Origin: Escarpia spicata
Lineage: Eukaryota; Annelida; Polychaeta; Sabellida; Siboglinidae
Assembly: GCA_963995525.1 (NCBI GenBank)
Contig: OZ023214.1
Span: forward strand, 15,542,967 to 15,606,966
Direction of reading: 5' to 3'
Length of the DNA: 64,000 nucleotides
Shown here one piece after another: positions 25,111 through 31,100 of this stretch. The notes beneath the pieces are model-generated. The model was not told where the DNA came from. It did no database searches and saw nothing but the letters and a program-made list of their open reading frames with translations. The position numbers and the translations under genes are program-made. How positions within the stretch are numbered: position 1 is the first letter of the stretch; the number at the start of each line of letters is the position of its first letter.

Positions 25111-28100
25111 CCCATCTTCTGGAAGGGGTAACTTGGTAGTTCATAAGCGATTCTAGGTAATTTATTTAAACTCTGAAAGGTCATTTGTAGTTATTATGTA
25201 CAATTGTTGGTGACACTAACTCTGTTGGCAAGACAAAGCCTGTAATCAATTGCCCCTTACATTGCGCCAATATGTGAGTATTGGGTAAGTTAAAAGTTGC
25301 GTTCAAGACCCATCTTTTTTTAAATCATTTAAAAATTCTACAGTATGTTTACCAATGTGATCTTAATTAATTATATATATATATTTAGTTTTATTTATTT
25401 ATTATTTGCATCACTGTCTCACTGTTGTTATTATTATTATTAAATAGTTTCTGCAGATGGGTTTATTTTGTTTTTTTAAATACAATATACATGTAGTTGA
25501 TTTTATTTAGTATTAATAATTGCATATTTTTGTACAATAATATTTTCAAATATGTATAGTTTTATTTTATTAAATTATTTGTAATGCTTGTTGACAACGG
25601 TATGTGTATTATATTACTAGGACGGCATGACATCTGTTTGTTGACAACAGTATATGCATTAGATTCCTAGGGCGGCATGACATCTGTTTGTTGTCAACAG
25701 TATGTGTATTACATCACTATGGTGGCATGACATCTGTTTGTTGACAACAGTATGTGCATTACATTACTAGGGCGGCATGGCATCTGTTTGTTGACAACAG
25801 TATGTGCATTACATTCCTAGGGCGGCATGACATCTGTTTGTTGTCAACAGTATGTGTATTACATCACTATGGTGGCATGACATCTGTTTGTTGACAACAG
25901 TATGGGCATTACATCACTATGGTGGCATGACATCTGTTTGTTGACAACAGTATGGGCATTACATTACTAGGGCGGCATGGCATCTGTTTGTTGACAACAG
26001 TATGTGCATTACATTCCTAGGGCGGCATGACATCTGTTTGTTGTCAACAGTATGTGCATTACATCACTATGGTGGCATGACATCTGTTTGTTGACAACAG
26101 TATGGACATTACATTACTAGGGCGGCATGGCATCTGTTTGTTGACAACAGTATGTGCATTACATTACTATGGTGGCATGACATCTGTTTGTTGACAACAG
26201 TATGGGCATTACATTACTAGGGCGGCATGACATCTGTTTGTTGACAACAGTATGTGTATTACATCACTATGGTGGCATGACATCTGTTTGTTGACAACAG
26301 TATGTGCATTACATTACTAGGGTGGCATGGCATCTGTTTGTTGACAACAGTATGTGCATTACATTACTAGGGCGTCATGACATCTGTTTGTTGACAACAG
26401 TATGTATATTACATCACTATGGTGGCATGACATCTGTTTGTTGACAATAGTATGTGCATTACATTACTAGGGCATCAATACATATGTTTGTTGACAACAG
26501 TATGTGCATTACATTACTAGGACGTCATGACATCAGTTTGTTGACAACAGTATGTGCATTACATTACTAGGGCATCATGACATCTGTTTGTTGACAACAG
26601 TATGTGCATTACATTACTAGGGCGTCATGACATCAGTTTGTTGACAACAGTATGTGCATTACATTACTAGGGCATCATGACATCTGTTTGTTGACAACAG
26701 TATGTGATTACATTGCTAGGGCGGCATGACATCTGCTAGATCAGCGGTTCCCAAGCTGGGGTACGCGTACCCCCCTGATTCGCGAGGGGTTTTCCCCAGG
26801 ATACACGAAGAGTTGGCTAAAAGTAATGATTTCACCATTTGTGCGCTACTCGTGGTTGCACTTTGCACCAAAGAAGGAGACTTCAAGGAAGAGACTTCAA
26901 GGAGACTCCATCCCTTAGAATTCACTAAGAAGTGTGGGGGCGTCTTCCGTAAAGTATCCAAATATTTTGTAGCTAAGGGATTATCGTGAAACAATTCGCG
27001 CATGTATGGGTGGGCGGTTTACTAGTCATTCTTAGCAGTTTTACCGGATTGGATGAAGGAGGTGATGTGTTTCACCATTCAAAAATGCAGACAGCATGCA
27101 AGTTATGTGGACTGTTGGAGATTACCTCCACTGCCTTCCATGATGCGGGTGAATCCCCTACCCACATTCTCGTCTAGGATGGACGTGTCATATCCCAGTC
27201 TGTACCTGTGGGGGGTTGAGGATATTGTTGATTTTCCGTCCACCTATTTATGTGAACGTGGATTCTCGGCATTGTTCAGCACGAAGTCCAAACTTCGAGC
27301 CCGTCTCTATGTCACGGATGATATCTAAATCTGCCTGTCCAAAACTGTTTCCCTAATTGTGTCCATGATTTTGAAAATACTATTTCATCCCTTGAGTTTA
27401 AAAATATTTTTTATTGTAAATTTGGCATCTAATTTTGTTTACATCATTAACAGCATTATGTTTTATCGTTAACTGAGTGTAGAGTATTGTTTTTTTTACA
27501 GAGTCTATATATTACATGTTAAAATGCTGGGAGTACAGTAACGATCGTCTCAAACCTCAGGAGTACGCGGGGAGAAAAAGATTGGGAACCGCTGTGCTAG
27601 ATCAAACATTCCCGCATACAGTTGTTGCTTTAAGAAGTTTACGTTATGATTTTATCATAAAGAAAAACATTTGCTGCCAGAATTTCAAAAAATATACAAC
27701 GTTCTGAACACTCCACATGTTTGGTGTCCATTTTTATTACCATGTTGCCAGGCAACCAGCTATGTGATGGATAGATCAGTTACTGTTTGATTACTTTTGT
27801 CCAGGGAGATACTACTTTGATCCATACAGCCGCATCTTCAATGCCACCAGAGAAGACACCTTGACTCGGTTCTCACTGGCTACAGATGATGTCACAGCGG
27901 TTGCCATGGCAACATTCAGTCCACCTCCAATGGCATTGGGTGCACACGTGTACGACTTGGTGGAAGTGAAAGGTATTTGTATGAAACATGTCGTCTGCCC
28001 ACCAAACAGTGTTATCCAGGTTTGTGTACACAGACTGTTAATGGATGTATAGTTAGCACAGATTGAAGATTCATACTAAAACGGTTTGTTCCTAAACCGT

Positions 28101-31100
28101 AGCTTCATTTTGGATAGAATGTTTCTGCACCCGACATGTAGAATGAATTCATTACGTTACAGCTGAAATCATAACTACCTTCCATAAAAAAGACATTTGT
28201 TTGAAATTATATTTCTACCCCAAATCTTTAGCAATCTGTGAAGACTTTTCCATTTATAATACTTAACAATTAGCCCCGGTTCCACACAACTTAGATGTCA
28301 CTGAAATGTTACCACTGACATTTGTACTGTTGACATTCAAACTCAAACCCCCCAGGCTGTGTAATGTGGCTGTTTAGTTTTAATGAGAGAGGAAACACTG
28401 CTTTTAAAATCTCACAAAAAATTTACATGATACATTTGCAAAAGTATTTTGTAGCAGCACAATAATTTTTTGTTATTGGTCATTGCGAATGCAGCGTAAA
28501 GGATATAATATGACCCTCACTACACATTGCCTACTCTGCTTCATATTTCTCATGTGCTGACGTTGACTTGTGTTTTCTGTAGGTCATTTAACAAGTGTTG
28601 ATGAGTCGACTGCCTTCTCCTGGCTTGAGTGTGATGTTTGCCACAGCGACAAGTTGGTAGCAGAACCTGACTCAAGGTAAGTTATTTCTTGAGATCTTAC
28701 TACATTTGCTTTTGAACACTATTCATATATTCAGCTCAATTCAATAACTTTATTCCGGAATATTACATCCATATAAAACACAGACTAGACTATGACTAAT
28801 AACTGTAGATATATAGCAATTTTCGCCAGTAGCGACAGTGGTGATGTGTACATCATTATTCATAATACTCTGTAATATTGCATTACCTGATTTAGCTATA
28901 CATGTCGTAAAACTATACACATTTTTTTTATCAATATTTTGTGCGTGGATAGTACTTGTGATACAAACACATAACTAGCACTGTAATATCTACGTTCATT
29001 GCACAACAATCTAAAGACATTATTGTATCCCACACGTAATTTTCTCGTTGATTCTCCTCTAATAATGTATGAAGATACATGTAATAAAGTGGATTGAAAG
29101 TAACTCATGTTCACATACTAAATACAGCAGATTTCTCTGTATAGTAGCTTACTGTAACAGGTTATGGTAAGTAATAAATAATGGCTACAGTAAATCATTG
29201 AGCGTAACCAACTGTATGTACATGTACAGATATAGATCAGAGAAATCTGCTAGAGGATTGTTTATCAATAAATTAAAATAAATCTTGAGTTAAATCACTG
29301 TGGTTTATCTTTGCATATGAATAGTTTTCTCAACGTTATTTTCGAAGGGCACAGCCAGACCAATAGTAACACTGTATTCAGAGCACTGCCGTCACATTTT
29401 GTGGTGCCAATCCACCTTTGATATGATACACTTGGTGGACAGACATAGTTAAATTAACACAACAATGTCAAAATGGCCATTATTATTCTGTGTACGTCAC
29501 ATTAGGCATCACATAGATTATGAATATATTTTGCAGTGGACTACTTCGGTGTAACGACTGCAAGAAGTCTGTCGAGTGTCCGATTTCCCGGATCAACCTG
29601 GATGTGTTTGTGAGCTGTTTACACCCGTGCGATGTCAGCGTTAAAGTGAAGGTGGGACATTGACAGTGACAATAACTAGTGTGTTTCTATATTCAGCTCA
29701 AGAGAAACCTTGTTGCAAGTTAACATAGTATCCACCGTCATTGCACTAATAAGCACTGTGTGAGAGGCGCAGGATAGTAGGAAAAGAACATTAGTAAAAT
29801 ATGTTAATTACAATGTGGTGAGTGTTGGGAAACCTAATATTTATTACAACACATTTTCTACACAATATTCAGTAACCATGAATTTTTGGATTATGGCAAA
29901 TGTGACAATTTAAAATGTAATTTACAGTAATGATACCACTACATAATAAAATAGTTTTACATACCAAAGTGTTCTCAGCAAAGTCTGCTTTTGTTCAGTA
30001 TGCTTTTACAGATAAACATTGAACATTAACTATCTGTCACTGACTATTGATGCAATAATCCATGTCAAGTCACATTAACCCATGTCAAATAGCAACAGTA
30101 ATCCATGTCAAATCAGTCAGCTTTATTGGTGTCGTCCATCTACCGTATTTATTTAAATTTTTAAAATGTATCTCAAAATGTCAACTCTGGTGTGAATGGA
30201 CAAAGTTTTCAGAGCTCGAAATTCCACTTGTCCGTTATGTCCAATTGGATTTGCCACTGGACAAGTGAAATTGCTACTACCGGGTACTTGTTGTCCATGG
30301 CACAACCTAGCTATTTACAACCAGGACAACTAGAAAATTAGTACTAAGATGTCTGTTCTCTAAAACATCTGTCATACAATAAATTTCTTCAGTAAATGTT
30401 CTCTAATGACGTTAAATAAACACAAAATAAACCGCAAGAAATACAGCTGGCGCCATCTGCCATTTTGAAAATGAAAGTCATAGTCACCAGGATGAGGTGC
30501 CACTGTTTCCCCTGAATCGGCCTGCATTAGGGTGAGTACGTCTATGGCGTGTAGTCTGTAGACTTCAAAACGTAAATAGCCCGTTTTGGGGCACAACATT
30601 TCAGCATTGAAGTCCCATGAACAGATTAGCACATCGACCATGATAAAGATATATATATATGGCAGCAAAACAGTGCTGGTCAACGAGTGTCATTTGGCGA
30701 TAATAAACAGTAGTTTTTAAATGTTCGCGCGGACAGAAATTTGCAAGATGAGTTTTCAACTCTACTGATTCCACCTGACAATGTCCTGGGGGAGTGCACT
30801 GCCCTGAAAAGTAGTGTCCTGGGAATGGGGGTTGTTTGTACAATTCCATGTCCATTTTGCTGAAAGGTGACCAGTCCCTGGCACCAACTTTGAGAAACAT
30901 TTAATTTAATTGAATTTATTCAACATAATCAAGGTACAATTTCAAATATAAATGTAAACATGCACATTTATAAGCTAAACCACTACAAACAGTGAAACAA
31001 TAACAAGTATAGTTAAGCATTGAACAATAAGAAAATGTTGAAGGGAAATGCAAGAAGTTATAAATAGCATTCCCCAAACTATACAATTACACTGGTACAA

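Larger units (their letters stand above)
22266..27804 (+). other. SPIDR intron 14
   Basis: A 5.5-kb intron made mostly of repeats: an RTE-like LINE in the same orientation (22325-25110), AT-rich spacer (25111-25582), a 50-bp array (25583-26733) and a hAT element (26742-27594). Confidence 0.8.

Noticed and set aside
30062..30900. Open frames of 68-103 codons in SPIDR intron 17
   Set aside because: No homology, no splice logic, and they lie in degenerate transposon sequence.
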